Counted from the first letter of the stretch, positions 39,181-48,904 are shown. The stretch: DNA of 64,000 nt from Tissierellales bacterium (GCA_014360205.1 JACIXZ010000003.1:1-64000), one strand, 5' to 3'. Numbers and translations: made by a program. The notes: a model not told the origin generated them from the letters alone.

Positions 39181-40404
39181 TTGGAAAATGTTTTTGATAT
39201 TCTTAGTGAAAGAGGATATATAGATCAAGTAACACATGAAGAAGAATTAAAAGAATTGCTTGGCAAAGAAAAAGTTACATTTTATATAGGATTTGATGCC
39301 ACTGCTGATAGTTTAACATTGGGTCATTTTTTGCAAATAATGGTTATGACTCATATGCAAAGAGCTGGGCATAGGCCTATAGCCCTAATTGGCGGTGGGA
39401 CTACTATGATTGGTGATCCATCAGGAAAATCTGATATGAGAAGAGTTTTAACAAGAGATATAATCGACTACAATGCTAATAGATTTAAAGAACAGTTGTC
39501 AAAATTTCTTGACTTTTCTAATGGTAATGCAATAATGGTAAACAATGCAGATTGGCTGTTGGAATTAAAATTTGTTGATTTTATGAGAGAAATCGGTGTG
39601 CATTTTTCAGTTAATCGAATGCTTACATTTGATTGCTACAAAAATAGATTAGAAAAAGGTCTTACATTTTTTGAGTTCGGTTACATGCTAATGCAAAGTT
39701 ATGATTTTCTTTATTTATATAGAAACTATAATTGCAAACTTCAGCTAGGCGGAAGTGATCAATGGTCAAATATAATTGGAGGATACGAATTAGTAAGAAA
39801 ACTTGAAAATGATACAGCATATGGCATGACTTTTCAGCTCTTGACCACTGCATCAGGAAACAAAATGGGAAAAACCGAAAAAGGCACTATATGGCTTGAC
39901 AAAGATAAAACTTCACCTTTTGATTTCTATCAGTATCTTAGAAATACAGATGATAGAGATGTTAAGAAGTTCTTATATCTCTTGACATTTTTATCTAAAG
40001 AAGAAATTGAAGATTTGACAAAAGAAGGTGGAGAAAGTTTAAATAAGGCCAAAGAGGTATTAGCCTATGAAGTTACTAAAATGGTACATGGTAAAGCTGA
40101 AGCAGATTCCGCTTTAAATGCTGCTAGAGCATTATTCTCAAATGGTGGAGATGAAAATTCTATTCCTCATACAATTATGGAAAAGTCCATCTTTGAAAAT
40201 GGAATAAATGTAGTTGATTTGTTGTTCGAAACTAAACTTGCTAAATCAAAAAGTGAAGGTAGAAGATTGATTGAACAAGGTGGAGTAAGTCTAAATGGAA
40301 TTAAAGTAGAATCAATAGATAAAATTGTAACATTGTCAGATTTTACTGATAATAGACTGATGATTAAGAAAGGTAAAAAACAATATCATCAAATCAGATT
40401 ATAA
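39181..40404 (+). CDS. tyrS: Tyrosyl-tRNA synthetase
   Basis: Class I synthetase charging tRNA-Tyr. The 407 residues include IGFDATADSLTLGHFLQIMVM with the HIGH-like motif (LGHF, about 45-52), the tyrosine-binding QLGGSDQWSNI (about 190-200), the KMSKS-like KMGKTEKG (about 228-235), and a C-terminal S4 RNA-binding domain (about 335-400, LAKSKSEGRRLIEQGGVSLNG). Start is TTG at 39181 with AGGAGGG eight bases upstream. Controlled by the T-box leader. Confidence 0.97.
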   Translation: MENVFDILSERGYIDQVTHEEELKELLGKEKVTFYIGFDATADSLTLGHFLQIMVMTHMQRAGHRPIALIGGGTTMIGDPSGKSDMRRVLTRDIIDYNANRFKEQLSKFLDFSNGNAIMVNNADWLLELKFVDFMREIGVHFSVNRMLTFDCYKNRLEKGLTFFEFGYMLMQSYDFLYLYRNYNCKLQLGGSDQWSNIIGGYELVRKLENDTAYGMTFQLLTTASGNKMGKTEKGTIWLDKDKTSPFDFYQYLRNTDDRDVKKFLYLLTFLSKEEIEDLTKEGGESLNKAKEVLAYEVTKMVHGKAEADSALNAARALFSNGGDENSIPHTIMEKSIFENGINVVDLLFETKLAKSKSEGRRLIEQGGVSLNGIKVESIDKIVTLSDFTDNRLMIKKGKKQYHQIRL

Positions 40405-40424
40405 TGTGGAAATTTCCACATTAT
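40401..40424 (+). terminator. tyrS terminator
   Basis: A 24-base perfect palindrome centred on GGAAATTTCC followed by ATTTTTTATT, overlapping the tyrS stop codon. Confidence 0.85.
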
Positions 40425-40473
40425 ATTTTTTATTAATATTTGATAAATAAGTATCAATTTTACACTTTTACGC

Positions 40474-40501
40474 TTGATTAAAAAAATCTAAGGTTTATAA
40501 T
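40474..40501 (+). promoter_or_regulatory. Promoter of bcd-etfBA
   Basis: TTGATT (40474-40479), 16-base spacer, TATAAT (40496-40501), about 75 bases before the gene. A 6-bp inverted repeat TTGATA-aataag-TATCAA lies upstream at 40440-40457. Confidence 0.6.
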
Positions 40502-40576
40502 AATAATTGGGGATAAATATTTTAATTTTTTTAATAATGATAGTTATTTTTTTAACATTTGTGAGGGGTGAATTTG

Positions 40577-41728
40577 TTGAATAACGGTATGAATTTTGAT
40601 TTAAACGAGAAACAAACTCTTATGAGAAAATTGTTTCGAGAATTTGCAGAGAAAGAAGTAAAGCCTCTAGCAGCAGAAATCGATGAAGAGGAAAGATTTC
40701 CTATTGAAAATGTAAGAAAAATGTCAGAGCTTGGTATGATGGGAATACCTTTTGAAAGCAAATATGGTGGTTCAGATGGAGATAATTTATCATATATCTT
40801 AGCAGTAGAAGAACTTTCAAAAGTATGTGCAACGACTGGTGTAATTCTATCTGCACACACATCTCTTTGTTGTAATCCAATCTATGCTTATGGCACCGAT
40901 GAGCAGAAGATGAAATATTTAGTGCCTTTGGCTAAAGGAGAAAAACTTGGCGCATTCGGCCTTACAGAGCCAAATGCTGGATCAGATGCTGCAATGCAAC
41001 AAACTACTGCTATTAAAGAAGGAGACTATTATAAAATAAACGGCTCTAAAATTTTTATAACAAATGGTGGATATGCAGACATCTACATCATATTTGCAAT
41101 GACCGATAAGCAAAAAGGAACTAGAGGTATATCAGCATTCATAGTTGAAAAAGATATGGACGGTTTCTCAATAGGTAAAATCGAAAAGAAGCTTGGAATT
41201 CATGGTAGTTCTACTGCTGAATTGATTTTCAAAGACCTTTATGTTCCTAAAGAAAACCTATTAGGTCAAGAAGGTAAAGGTTTTGGGATAGCTATGTCAA
41301 CTCTTGATGGCGGAAGAATAGGTATCGCTGCACAAGCTGTTGGAATAGCTCAAGGAGCATTAAATGAAACTATAAAATATGTAAAAGAAAGAAAACAATT
41401 TGGAAGGCCTATATCAGCTTTTCAAAACACTCAATTTATAATCGCAGATTTGCAAACAAAGATAGATGCAGCAAGACTTTTAGTGTATAGAGCTGCTTAT
41501 TTGAAAGATACTAATCAAAGCTATACTACTGAAGCTGCAATGGCAAAGCTATTTGCTGCTGAAGTGGCTATGGAAACTACTACAAAAGCTGTTCAGCTAC
41601 ATGGTGGATATGGTTATACAAGAGATTATCCAGTAGAAAGAATGTTCAGAGATGCAAAAATTACTGAAATCTATGAAGGCACATCTGAAATTCAAAGATT
41701 AGTAATATCAAATAAATTATTAAAATGA
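40577..41728 (+). CDS. bcd: Butyryl-CoA (short-chain acyl-CoA) dehydrogenase
   Basis: FAD enzyme reducing crotonyl-CoA to butyryl-CoA, or the reverse, with electron-transferring flavoprotein. About 383 residues: [26 protein letters not shown] at the N-terminus (first 20 shown elsewhere conserved), [12 protein letters not shown] and [12 protein letters not shown] around the flavin, [16 protein letters not shown], and the catalytic Glu in YEGTSEIQ near residue 367. The start is ambiguous: GAGGGG suits TTG at 40577 best, with TTG 40574 and ATG 40589 also possible. Followed by etfB and etfA, the standard Bcd/Etf unit. Confidence 0.94.
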   Translation: MNNGMNFDLNEKQTLMRKLFREFAEKEVKPLAAEIDEEERFPIENVRKMSELGMMGIPFESKYGGSDGDNLSYILAVEELSKVCATTGVILSAHTSLCCNPIYAYGTDEQKMKYLVPLAKGEKLGAFGLTEPNAGSDAAMQQTTAIKEGDYYKINGSKIFITNGGYADIYIIFAMTDKQKGTRGISAFIVEKDMDGFSIGKIEKKLGIHGSSTAELIFKDLYVPKENLLGQEGKGFGIAMSTLDGGRIGIAAQAVGIAQGALNETIKYVKERKQFGRPISAFQNTQFIIADLQTKIDAARLLVYRAAYLKDTNQSYTTEAAMAKLFAAEVAMETTTKAVQLHGGYGYTRDYPVERMFRDAKITEIYEGTSEIQRLVISNKLLK

Positions 41729-41740
41729 TAGGAGTCGATT

Positions 41741-42529
41741 ATGAATATACTAGTATTGTTAAAACAAGTTCCAGATACAACTGAAATGCAAATAGACAAA
41801 GAAACCGGCACACTTATAAGAACAGGTGTTCCAACAATAACAAATCCCGATGACTTAGCAGGGTTTGAGATGGCTTTAAGAATAAAAGATGAAAAGGGAG
41901 CTAAAGTTACCTGTATAACAATGGGGCCTCCTCAAGCAAAAAATATGCTTAGAGAATTATATGCAATGGGTGCTGACGAATGTATTTTAGTAAGTGACCC
42001 TAAATTTGGCGGTGCTGATACTTGGGCAACTTCAAATACTTTAGCTGCTGTTATAAATCAATTAGATTATGATCTTATTATAGCTGGCAGACAAGCTATT
42101 GATGGAGATACAGCACAAGTTGGACCACAAACAGCTGAAAAATTAGGGATACCACAAATAACTTATGTTGACGGAATATTAGAAATAAACGATGAGAAGA
42201 TAAGGGTAAAAAAAGCTTTAGAAAATAGTTATGAGATACTTGAATGCCCTCTTCCATGTTTAATAACAACATTGAGCACAATTGCTACCCCAAGGTATAT
42301 GAGTGTTAAAGGAATAAGTCATGCTTTTGATAAAGATATAAAGGTTGTTACATTTAACGACATTGACATTGATCCTTCAATAATAGGCTTGAAAGGGTCT
42401 CCTACAAAAGTAAAGAAGACCTTTACAAAAGAAGCTCACAAAAATTCTGATGTACTAGAATTAGATCCAAAAACAACCGCTAGAAAAATTGTTGAAACAC
42501 TAATAGATTTTAAGTTTATTGGTAAATAA
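41741..42529 (+). CDS. etfB: Electron transfer flavoprotein beta subunit
   Basis: The 262 residues begin MNILVLLKQVPDTTEM and include ALRIKDEKGAKVTCITMGPPQAK, DLIIAGRQAIDGDTAQVGPQTAE with the nucleotide-binding loop, and LECPLPCLITT. It pairs with EtfA to carry electrons to or from Bcd; in anaerobes such complexes can bifurcate electrons between crotonyl-CoA and ferredoxin, which is possible but not provable here. Lies 12 bases after bcd. Confidence 0.95.
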   Translation: MNILVLLKQVPDTTEMQIDKETGTLIRTGVPTITNPDDLAGFEMALRIKDEKGAKVTCITMGPPQAKNMLRELYAMGADECILVSDPKFGGADTWATSNTLAAVINQLDYDLIIAGRQAIDGDTAQVGPQTAEKLGIPQITYVDGILEINDEKIRVKKALENSYEILECPLPCLITTLSTIATPRYMSVKGISHAFDKDIKVVTFNDIDIDPSIIGLKGSPTKVKKTFTKEAHKNSDVLELDPKTTARKIVETLIDFKFIGK

Positions 42530-42541
42530 GGAGATTGAGAT

Positions 42542-43570
42542 ATGGATATAAAAGAATATAGAGATATATATGTATTTTGCGAGGAAAAAGATGGAAATAT
42601 AAATGATGCTTCTTTGGAATTGTTAGGTGAAGCTCGTAGATTAGTAGAAAATAGACCTCAACTTGGATATAAAGTAGTTGGAGTTGCAATTGGTAATTTA
42701 AGCGAAGACTTAATAAAAGAAATAGGATATTATGGTGCTGATAAAATCATCTGGCTATATAATAAAGATATAAATCACTATAGTACCGAAATATTCACTA
42801 CTCTATTTGTTGATGAGATAATAGAAAAAGATAAACCTGATATCGTACTTGTTCCTGCTACAGTAATGGGAAGAGATTTAGCTCCTAGAATTGCTGCTAG
42901 ATGTGATACTGGTTTAACAGCAGATGCTACCAAACTTGAATTTGACCCTGAAAATGAAAATTCATCATTATTGTATGTTACAAGACCAGCATTTGGAGGA
43001 AATTTATTTGGTACTATCATAAATGAAACGAAGAGACCTCAAATGACAACTATTAGGCCTGGAGTAATGGAAAAACTTCAAAAGGATACAACTAAACAAT
43101 TTGAAATTGAAAAAAGGGAAGTTTCCATTATAAACATAAATGATCCAGTAAAATTAGTTGAAGTTCTTCCAAGAGATCACATGGCTGTAGATATTACAAA
43201 AGCAGACATAATAATCTCAGGCGGCCGTGGGATTGGCGACAATTTTCATGTTCTTGAAGAATGTGCAAAGATGATTGGAGCAGAAGTTGGGGCTTCTAGA
43301 GGGGCTGTAGACAAAGGTTATATATCAAAAGACCATCAGGTTGGTCAAACTGGTAAGACAGTAAGACCTAAAGTTTATATAGCATGTGGTATTTCAGGAG
43401 CTGTTCAGCATTTGGCTGGTATGGAAAAATCAGATTTTATAATTGCAATAAATAAAGATCCAGATGCTCCAATATTTAGCGTAGCAAATATCGGATTTGT
43501 CGGAGATGCATTAGAAATAGTTCCTCTTATTACCGAAGAAATAAAAAGATACAGAGAAAGACCATATTAA
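42542..43570 (+). CDS. etfA: Electron transfer flavoprotein alpha subunit
   Basis: The 342 residues have an N-terminal domain with IVLVPATVMGRDLAPRIAARCDTGLTAD (seen as two segments) and the C-terminal FAD-binding domain with ISGGRGIGD, GASRGAVDKGY, QVGQTGKTVRPKVYIACGIS, and INKDPDAPIFSVANIGFVGD. GGAGA ribosome-binding site. Last gene of bcd-etfB-etfA, ending in a strong bidirectional terminator. Confidence 0.95.
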   Translation: MDIKEYRDIYVFCEEKDGNINDASLELLGEARRLVENRPQLGYKVVGVAIGNLSEDLIKEIGYYGADKIIWLYNKDINHYSTEIFTTLFVDEIIEKDKPDIVLVPATVMGRDLAPRIAARCDTGLTADATKLEFDPENENSSLLYVTRPAFGGNLFGTIINETKRPQMTTIRPGVMEKLQKDTTKQFEIEKREVSIININDPVKLVEVLPRDHMAVDITKADIIISGGRGIGDNFHVLEECAKMIGAEVGASRGAVDKGYISKDHQVGQTGKTVRPKVYIACGISGAVQHLAGMEKSDFIIAINKDPDAPIFSVANIGFVGDALEIVPLITEEIKRYRERPY

Positions 43571-43600
43571 TATAGTGAGTGCATATGCACTCACTATATT
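43569..43600. terminator. Bidirectional terminator between etfA and pgeF
   Basis: A 32-base perfect palindrome (two 16-base halves, centre GCATATGC) between the convergent genes; it overlaps the end of etfA and contains the pgeF stop codon at 43594-43596. Confidence 0.8.
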
Positions 43601-44367
43601 AATGTTATCGCTCCCATAAGCCCATATGATTCTTTATCTCGTCTATAAGAATGCAAAAATTCGGTTGAATAGGTAGATAAATCTATGTCAATAACATTTT
43701 CCTGTTTCAAACCCTTCTCTATCAATGCTTGCTTGTTAATTCCTTTTATATCTATTAAATACTTAGTTGTATTTTTAATAGCTGAAAAATCCGATATATT
43801 TGAAAATTTTTGCTCAAACATTAAATAAACATCTTCTTCTACCTCAAAATCTTCTTTATCGATTGAAGGTCCTAGTACTGCTATTAAATCAGTAGGAATT
43901 GATGAAAAGTTTTCTATCATCATATCTATAGCTTTTCTAACAATTGTTTTTAATGTACCTCTCCAACCCGAGTGAATATTTGCATGAACTTTATTGACTG
44001 GGTCATAAATAATAATTGGAGTGCAATCAGCAAACCTCGTAATAAGTCCAATACCTCTTTTATTTGTCATCAAGCCATCTGTGTCGTTAAAATGTCTTCC
44101 TATATTATTTTCTATACCATCATAAATGCTATTAACAATCATAACATTATCCCCATGAACCTGTAGCCCATTAAAAAGCATTGTAGGTCTTTTACCAATA
44201 AATTCATATGCTTTGTATAAATTTAATTTCACGATATTAGGGTCTTTAGTAGTTTTTAACCCAATATCCATATCCTTAGTAGTAAAGCAATGATATAAAC
44301 CCTTTTGTCTTAATTCTTTTACATAAATAAATTTATTATTTTCATAACAAACAATGTCGTAATTCAA
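43594..44367 (-). CDS. pgeF: Peptidoglycan editing factor PgeF (YlmD/YfiH, Cu-oxidase_4 family)
   Basis: The 257 residues match the YfiH family: QVHGDNVMIV, TDGLMTNKRGIGLITRFADCTPIIIYDP with the conserved Asp-Cys, and NIHSGWRGTLKTIVRKAI with the His; together these form the metal/active site. Family members act in purine-nucleoside chemistry and, in E. coli, prevent mis-incorporation of L-Ser into the peptidoglycan precursor. Start is TTG at 44367 with AAAGGTAGGAG. Confidence 0.92.
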   Translation of the reverse strand: MNYDIVCYENNKFIYVKELRQKGLYHCFTTKDMDIGLKTTKDPNIVKLNLYKAYEFIGKRPTMLFNGLQVHGDNVMIVNSIYDGIENNIGRHFNDTDGLMTNKRGIGLITRFADCTPIIIYDPVNKVHANIHSGWRGTLKTIVRKAIDMMIENFSSIPTDLIAVLGPSIDKEDFEVEEDVYLMFEQKFSNISDFSAIKNTTKYLIDIKGINKQALIEKGLKQENVIDIDLSTYSTEFLHSYRRDKESYGLMGAITLI

Positions 44368-44397
44368 TTTACTCCTACCTTTCTTCTATTCCTGTTA

Positions 44398-45024
44398 TTA
44401 TAGTTCTCCAATTTCTTTCATTATATCTATAAACTGCTTTGTCATTCTGGCTGTAAAACCCCATATGATATATTCTCCATATTGATAAAATAATACAGCA
44501 TGCTTTCCTTCTCTAAAATTATAATCTCTACCCTTTGGAATAAGCTCATAAGGAAAAGACTCATTACTTTCGGTTTTTAATACTAACTCAAAAATCATTG
44601 GTTCATGTGTTAAAAAATAATCTAGAGGTACTGCAAATATATGATCAACTTCATCCTGATTAGGTTTAATATCTTCTAATCTTATGTTTTTTATCTCTCC
44701 AAGAAAACAATGAATCGTAAAATTAGCATAAGATATTAAGTAATCTAATTCTCCTATTTTACATATATTTTCTTCATCTATATTTAACTCCTCCATGGTT
44801 TCTCTCAAAGCAGCCTGTTCAAAAGTTTCATTTTTTTCAACTCTTCCTCCTGGAAATGAAATTTCTCCAGGTTGAGCCAAGAGGGTAGAAGCTCTTAATT
44901 CATATATTATATGCCATTTATCATCTATTTTTATCAATGGAATTAAAACGGAGTATTTATTTTTTATATCTATTGGTTGGGGTATTCTTGAATTTAATTT
45001 TCTTTTTAATTCTTCGATATTCAT
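44398..45024 (-). CDS. NUDIX hydrolase, CoA-pyrophosphatase-like
   Basis: A 208-residue NUDIX protein with the box GGRVEKNETFEQAALRETMEEL (residues about 57-78, shown only in part by GGRVE...RETMEEL). The upstream EISFPGG and the ASTLLAQPGE segment resemble the NudL/CoA diphosphatase group, which cleaves CoA to phosphopantetheine. Lies one base after the patatin-like gene, so the two are coupled. Substrate is inferred from family similarity only. Confidence 0.85.
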   Translation of the reverse strand: MNIEELKRKLNSRIPQPIDIKNKYSVLIPLIKIDDKWHIIYELRASTLLAQPGEISFPGGRVEKNETFEQAALRETMEELNIDEENICKIGELDYLISYANFTIHCFLGEIKNIRLEDIKPNQDEVDHIFAVPLDYFLTHEPMIFELVLKTESNESFPYELIPKGRDYNFREGKHAVLFYQYGEYIIWGFTARMTKQFIDIMKEIGEL

Positions 45025-45025
45025 T

Positions 45026-46231
45026 CTATACCTCCAGATTTCTAATCATATCATAAGCTATTTTTATCAATATATCATCTCTCATAGAAGTATTCATGAT
45101 ATTTGCTTTAACCAGTATTTTTTCAAAAGTTGATATCTGATTTGGAATTACTAAAGCTGGCTGTTTTTGCAATAGACTCACACATTCTTTAAATTCATAA
45201 ATCTTAAATTTTTCTATTTCATAATATGCTAATAACACCTCTATAAGAAATAACACAAAATCTTCATAGTCATAGTTATCATTAAGATCTAATAACTTTG
45301 CAATCCTAGGAATGATTATTTCAAACAATGTTCTCTTATTAGGGGCTTCAGTTATATTTAGAGTTTCTGCTATTGATTCTAAACAATCTTCCTTTAAATT
45401 AGATAACAGATGAAAATAATATTCTTCACCTAAAGGATAAAAATAGTACTTATTGCCTTTTAATCCATTTATTACTTTAAGAGCATCATAATAACCAAGT
45501 TTTAAATTTTGTATAGCTAAATCTTTTTCATAAGTAAATGAATTCCCAATATTGTCAGAAGGTGAAATAGTTATTATATTATATTTGTCCTTAGGTATTT
45601 TTCTAGTTATACCTAATGCTTTAGTTCTAATTAAAATCAAATCAGTAAATCCTTTATCAATAAGCATTTTGTATGGAAGATTATCATAATATGCTCCATC
45701 TAAATAATACTTTCCATTTATCCTTTCTCTTTTAAAAACTGGCAAATAACAAGATGCAAGAATATATTCTTTCATTTCACCAACGGGTATATCTTCTTTA
45801 AATAATTTCAATGGCTTTAAATCTGAAACATTTACTGTAACTAGTCCATAATCTAATCTTGACTTTCTGATTAAATCTTCATTTATATAAGTGTCAATTA
45901 AATTTTTAAGTGGAGTTATATCAAATCCACCATCGACTATAACTTCTCGCAATGTGCTTAAAAATATTCTAAGTTCATCTTTATTTGGTCTAGACTCTCT
46001 AAACTTTCTAATTTCTTCTTCATTTGCATTAATAACATTTGTATAATTAACATTTTGCCAAAGTTCATAAGCTATATCAAAATCACCTTGAGCTATCATT
46101 GCTCCATTAAGTGCTCCTACCGAAGTACCAACAATTGCACTTATTTCAAAGTCATTTTCTAAAATTGCTCTATATGCTCCTAAATGATAAGCTCCTTTTG
46201 CTCCTCCACCTTCTAAAGTAACTCCATACAT
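45026..46231 (-). CDS. Patatin-like phospholipase
   Basis: A 401-residue serine lipase-like protein. Residues 1-210 are the patatin domain: oxyanion-hole GGGAKGAYHLGAYRA (about 8-22), nucleophile elbow GTSVGALNGAM with Ser38, and the dyad Asp in DGAYYDNLP near 172. The C-terminal 190 residues are unlike known domains to my eye. Probably cytoplasmic, as no signal peptide is visible. Coupled to the NUDIX gene. Confidence 0.88.
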   Translation of the reverse strand: MYGVTLEGGGAKGAYHLGAYRAILENDFEISAIVGTSVGALNGAMIAQGDFDIAYELWQNVNYTNVINANEEEIRKFRESRPNKDELRIFLSTLREVIVDGGFDITPLKNLIDTYINEDLIRKSRLDYGLVTVNVSDLKPLKLFKEDIPVGEMKEYILASCYLPVFKRERINGKYYLDGAYYDNLPYKMLIDKGFTDLILIRTKALGITRKIPKDKYNIITISPSDNIGNSFTYEKDLAIQNLKLGYYDALKVINGLKGNKYYFYPLGEEYYFHLLSNLKEDCLESIAETLNITEAPNKRTLFEIIIPRIAKLLDLNDNYDYEDFVLFLIEVLLAYYEIEKFKIYEFKECVSLLQKQPALVIPNQISTFEKILVKANIMNTSMRDDILIKIAYDMIRNLEV

Positions 46232-46288
46232 ATAAAAACCTCCTCATTGATAAATATTATATACCCATATAATATAAATATATATTTA

Positions 46289-46297
46289 TGTTATAAT
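46289..46297 (+). promoter_or_regulatory. Extended -10 promoter of the dCMP deaminase gene
   Basis: TGTTATAAT (TG 46289-46290, TATAAT 46292-46297) just 24 bases before the ATG, in the 89-base divergent gap with the patatin gene. Confidence 0.5.
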
Positions 46298-46320
46298 ACA
46301 TTTTAATAGGAGGTTTTTAT

Positions 46321-46749
46321 ATGGAAACTAGAAAAAATTGGAATAAATATTTTATGGAAATTACAGAAATGGTAGCATCACGCTCTACTTGCGATAGAGC
46401 ATTTGTGGGTTGTGTTTTAGTAAATGATGAACATAGAATTGTTTCAACGGGATACAATGGGTCTGTGTCAGGTAACCCTCATTGCGATGACGTTGGGCAC
46501 ACTATTAGAGATGGACATTGTATAGCTACTATACATGCAGAAATGAATGCACTTTTATATTGTGCTAAAGAAGGGATTTCTGTAAAAAATTGCATAGCAT
46601 ATGTAACTCATTTCCCCTGTCTTAACTGTACTAAAGCTCTAATTCAAGCTGGGATAAAAAAAATATATTATAAGCATGAATATAATGTGGATGAATATGC
46701 CAAATATTTGTTAAAAAACAACAAAGTAGACATTGAAAAGTTAGAGTAG
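46321..46749 (+). CDS. dCMP deaminase (ComEB family)
   Basis: Zinc enzyme converting dCMP to dUMP for thymidylate synthesis. The 142 residues have the HAEMNALLYC zinc/catalytic motif (about 70-79) and PCLNCTKALIQAGI (about 98-111), plus the dCMP-specific N-terminal SRSTCDRAFVGCVLV. AGGAGG ribosome-binding site. Its last nine bases overlap the 3' end of the convergent RNase H gene. Confidence 0.95.
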   Translation: METRKNWNKYFMEITEMVASRSTCDRAFVGCVLVNDEHRIVSTGYNGSVSGNPHCDDVGHTIRDGHCIATIHAEMNALLYCAKEGISVKNCIAYVTHFPCLNCTKALIQAGIKKIYYKHEYNVDEYAKYLLKNNKVDIEKLE

Positions 46750-47334
46750 CTTAGAATTCTTTGCCAATTTATCAGCTTCTTCATTAAATTCATCCCCAGA
46801 ATGTGCTTTTACTTTAATAAAATTTACATTTAATTTGTCTTTTATAGTATCGTAAAATTCTTTATAAGCTTTAGTGCCAGCCTTTGTGGTTTTCCATTTT
46901 CCTAAAGCCCAATTCTCTATGCCCATATAATCATAATAAACAATTAACTTCTTCACATTGTTTTCAAGGGCCCATTTCATTACTTCTTCTGCACCTTTGA
47001 TTTCTCCAGCGACATTTCTCATATTGGATAACTCTGCATCATCATATCTTTGTGAAAATGTTATCTTTTCCCCTTTGTAAAAAATTACTGCTCCAAATCC
47101 AAACGTATGTGTTTCCAAGTCGAAACTTCCATCGATATAAGCTATGGCAGTGTCTTGATTTAAATCTATGGAAGGATTTTTATCTGTTGATTCTTCCTCT
47201 ATAAATGCCTTTGCCTCTTCATAAGTTTTAAACTTCTTGTATTCAGCGCCACTAAAACCTTCTACTTCTCTTTTACAATCCTCCCACGAATTATATATCC
47301 CAATATTTCTTCCTTTCTTAACTGCGTAAAACAT
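46741..47334 (-). CDS. Ribonuclease H with N-terminal hybrid-binding domain
   Basis: Degrades RNA in RNA-DNA hybrids. About 197 residues: an N-terminal caulimovirus-viroplasmin-like domain (about 1-45; FYAVKKGRNIGIYNSWEDCK, EYKKFKTYEEAKAFI) that binds hybrids, then a type 1 RNase H with catalytic acids in AYIDGSFD, GEIKGAEE, and HSGDEFNEEADKLA. The ATG at 47334 sits beyond GAGGTGG; an ATG four codons earlier overlaps that site. Confidence 0.92.
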   Translation of the reverse strand: MFYAVKKGRNIGIYNSWEDCKREVEGFSGAEYKKFKTYEEAKAFIEEESTDKNPSIDLNQDTAIAYIDGSFDLETHTFGFGAVIFYKGEKITFSQRYDDAELSNMRNVAGEIKGAEEVMKWALENNVKKLIVYYDYMGIENWALGKWKTTKAGTKAYKEFYDTIKDKLNVNFIKVKAHSGDEFNEEADKLAKNSKLL

Positions 47335-47468
47335 ATTCCACCTCATTGAATTTATTGTTTAATATTATCTTTAAATTTAGAAAATATCAAGTAATTTCTT
47401 TCTATATATTATAAGTTCGTTATATTTGTATCATTTTTAATATTATTGTTAATTTTCAGTTATTTATA

Positions 47469-47497
47469 TTGTAACTAATTTTTATTTCTGCTACAAT
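47469..47497 (+). promoter_or_regulatory. Promoter of the alanine symporter gene
   Basis: TTGTAA (47469-47474), 17-base spacer, TACAAT (47492-47497). The predicted start of transcription falls in the first arm of the inverted repeat 47497-47540. Confidence 0.65.
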
Positions 47498-47540
47498 TAA
47501 ATTAATTGATATAAACGTTTTCTTATATCAATTAATTTAA
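47497..47540 (+). repeat. 18-bp perfect inverted repeat in the symporter leader
   Basis: Arms 47497-47514 and 47523-47540 are exactly complementary with an 8-base loop. It lies between the -10 element and the AAGGAGG ribosome-binding site, so it is either an operator over the transcription start or a 5'-terminal mRNA hairpin. No T-run follows. Confidence 0.65.
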
Positions 47541-47557
47541 TAATAAGGAGGAATATT

Positions 47558-48904
47558 ATGGAATTATTCGAACAAATCAATTCTGCTGTAAATGCTGTCG
47601 TTTGGGGTCCGCCAATGCTCATTCTATTAGTTGGACTTGGCATTTACTTGAGCATTAGAACAAGATTTTTCGCTATAACTAAATTGGGCTACATTCTAAA
47701 GAACACCCTATTAAAAATTTTCTCCAAAGAACAACGTGGGGAAGGGGAAGTAACCGCCTTCCAAGCAGTAGCAACCGCACTAGCTGCAACGGTAGGAACA
47801 GGTAATATTGCTGGTGTTGCAACAGCCATAGCACTTGGTGGCCCTGGTGCAGTCTTTTGGATGTGGGTTTCAGCTATTTTTGGCATGACAACTAAGTTTT
47901 CAGAAGTAGTTTTATCTGTTAATTTCAGAGAAAAAACTGAAGATGGTAGATTTGTAGGCGGTCCAATGTATTACATCGAAAAAGGATTGAATTTAAAATG
48001 GTTAGCAATTATATTTTCAATATTTGGTGCTATAGCTGCTTTTGGAATAGGTAATATGGTTCAATCCAATTCAGTTGCTGCATCTCTACAAGAAACTTTC
48101 AAAGTTCCTCCTATAGCAACAGGAATAGTTCTCGCAATATTAGCAGCACTTGTAATAATCGGTGGTATAAAAAGAATTGGTGCTGTAACTGAAAAACTGG
48201 TTCCATTTATGGCAGCAATTTATATCATAGGTGCAATTGTAATAATCATAGGAAATATTACTCATATTCCTGAAGCTTTTGCCCTTATATTTTCTCATGC
48301 ATTTACCGGAAGTGCAGCAGCAGGTGGTTTTGCTGGTGCAACAGTTAGACAAGCAATGACAAAAGGGGTTGCCAGGGGAGTATTCTCAAATGAAGCTGGT
48401 CTTGGTTCTGCTCCAATAGCTCATGCCGCTGCTACAACAGATCACCCAGTTAGACAAGGTTTATGGGGTGTATTTGAAGTATTCATGGATACTATTGTAA
48501 TCTGTACTATGACAGCCTTAGCAATTTTGGTTTCAGGACTCTGGGATAGCGGAGCATCAGGAGCTGTATTAACGACTCAAGCATTTAATGAATCTATTCC
48601 AGGTGGCGGATATATTGTAACAATAGGAATTATGTTATTTGCATTTTCAACAATACTTGGATGGAGCTATTATGGTGAAAAATGTATAGAATATTTATTT
48701 GGTCCTAAAGCAATTTTGCCTTATAGAATAGTTTATATTCCATTCATAATAATTGGCTCTATCGGTGGATTAGAATTATTGTGGGATTTAGCCGATACTT
48801 TAAATGGTTTAATGGCTATTCCTAACTTAATTGGTGTTCTAATGTTAAGTGGAACCGTAATTAAATTGACTAAAGAGTTCTTCAAAAAAGAAGGTTTATC
48901 ATAA
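47558..48904 (+). CDS. Sodium:alanine symporter (AGCS family)
   Basis: Imports alanine or glycine with sodium ions. The 448 residues have about 11 membrane helices and AGCS signatures: FQAVATALAATVGTGNIAGVATAI (about 68-91, shown in part: GTGNIAGVATAIALGGPGA), GGPMYYIEKGL, FSNEAGLGSAPIAHAAA. A sodium gradient for it could come from the methylmalonyl-CoA decarboxylase pump (inference). Monocistronic with its own promoter and terminator. Confidence 0.95.
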   Translation: MELFEQINSAVNAVVWGPPMLILLVGLGIYLSIRTRFFAITKLGYILKNTLLKIFSKEQRGEGEVTAFQAVATALAATVGTGNIAGVATAIALGGPGAVFWMWVSAIFGMTTKFSEVVLSVNFREKTEDGRFVGGPMYYIEKGLNLKWLAIIFSIFGAIAAFGIGNMVQSNSVAASLQETFKVPPIATGIVLAILAALVIIGGIKRIGAVTEKLVPFMAAIYIIGAIVIIIGNITHIPEAFALIFSHAFTGSAAAGGFAGATVRQAMTKGVARGVFSNEAGLGSAPIAHAAATTDHPVRQGLWGVFEVFMDTIVICTMTALAILVSGLWDSGASGAVLTTQAFNESIPGGGYIVTIGIMLFAFSTILGWSYYGEKCIEYLFGPKAILPYRIVYIPFIIIGSIGGLELLWDLADTLNGLMAIPNLIGVLMLSGTVIKLTKEFFKKEGLS

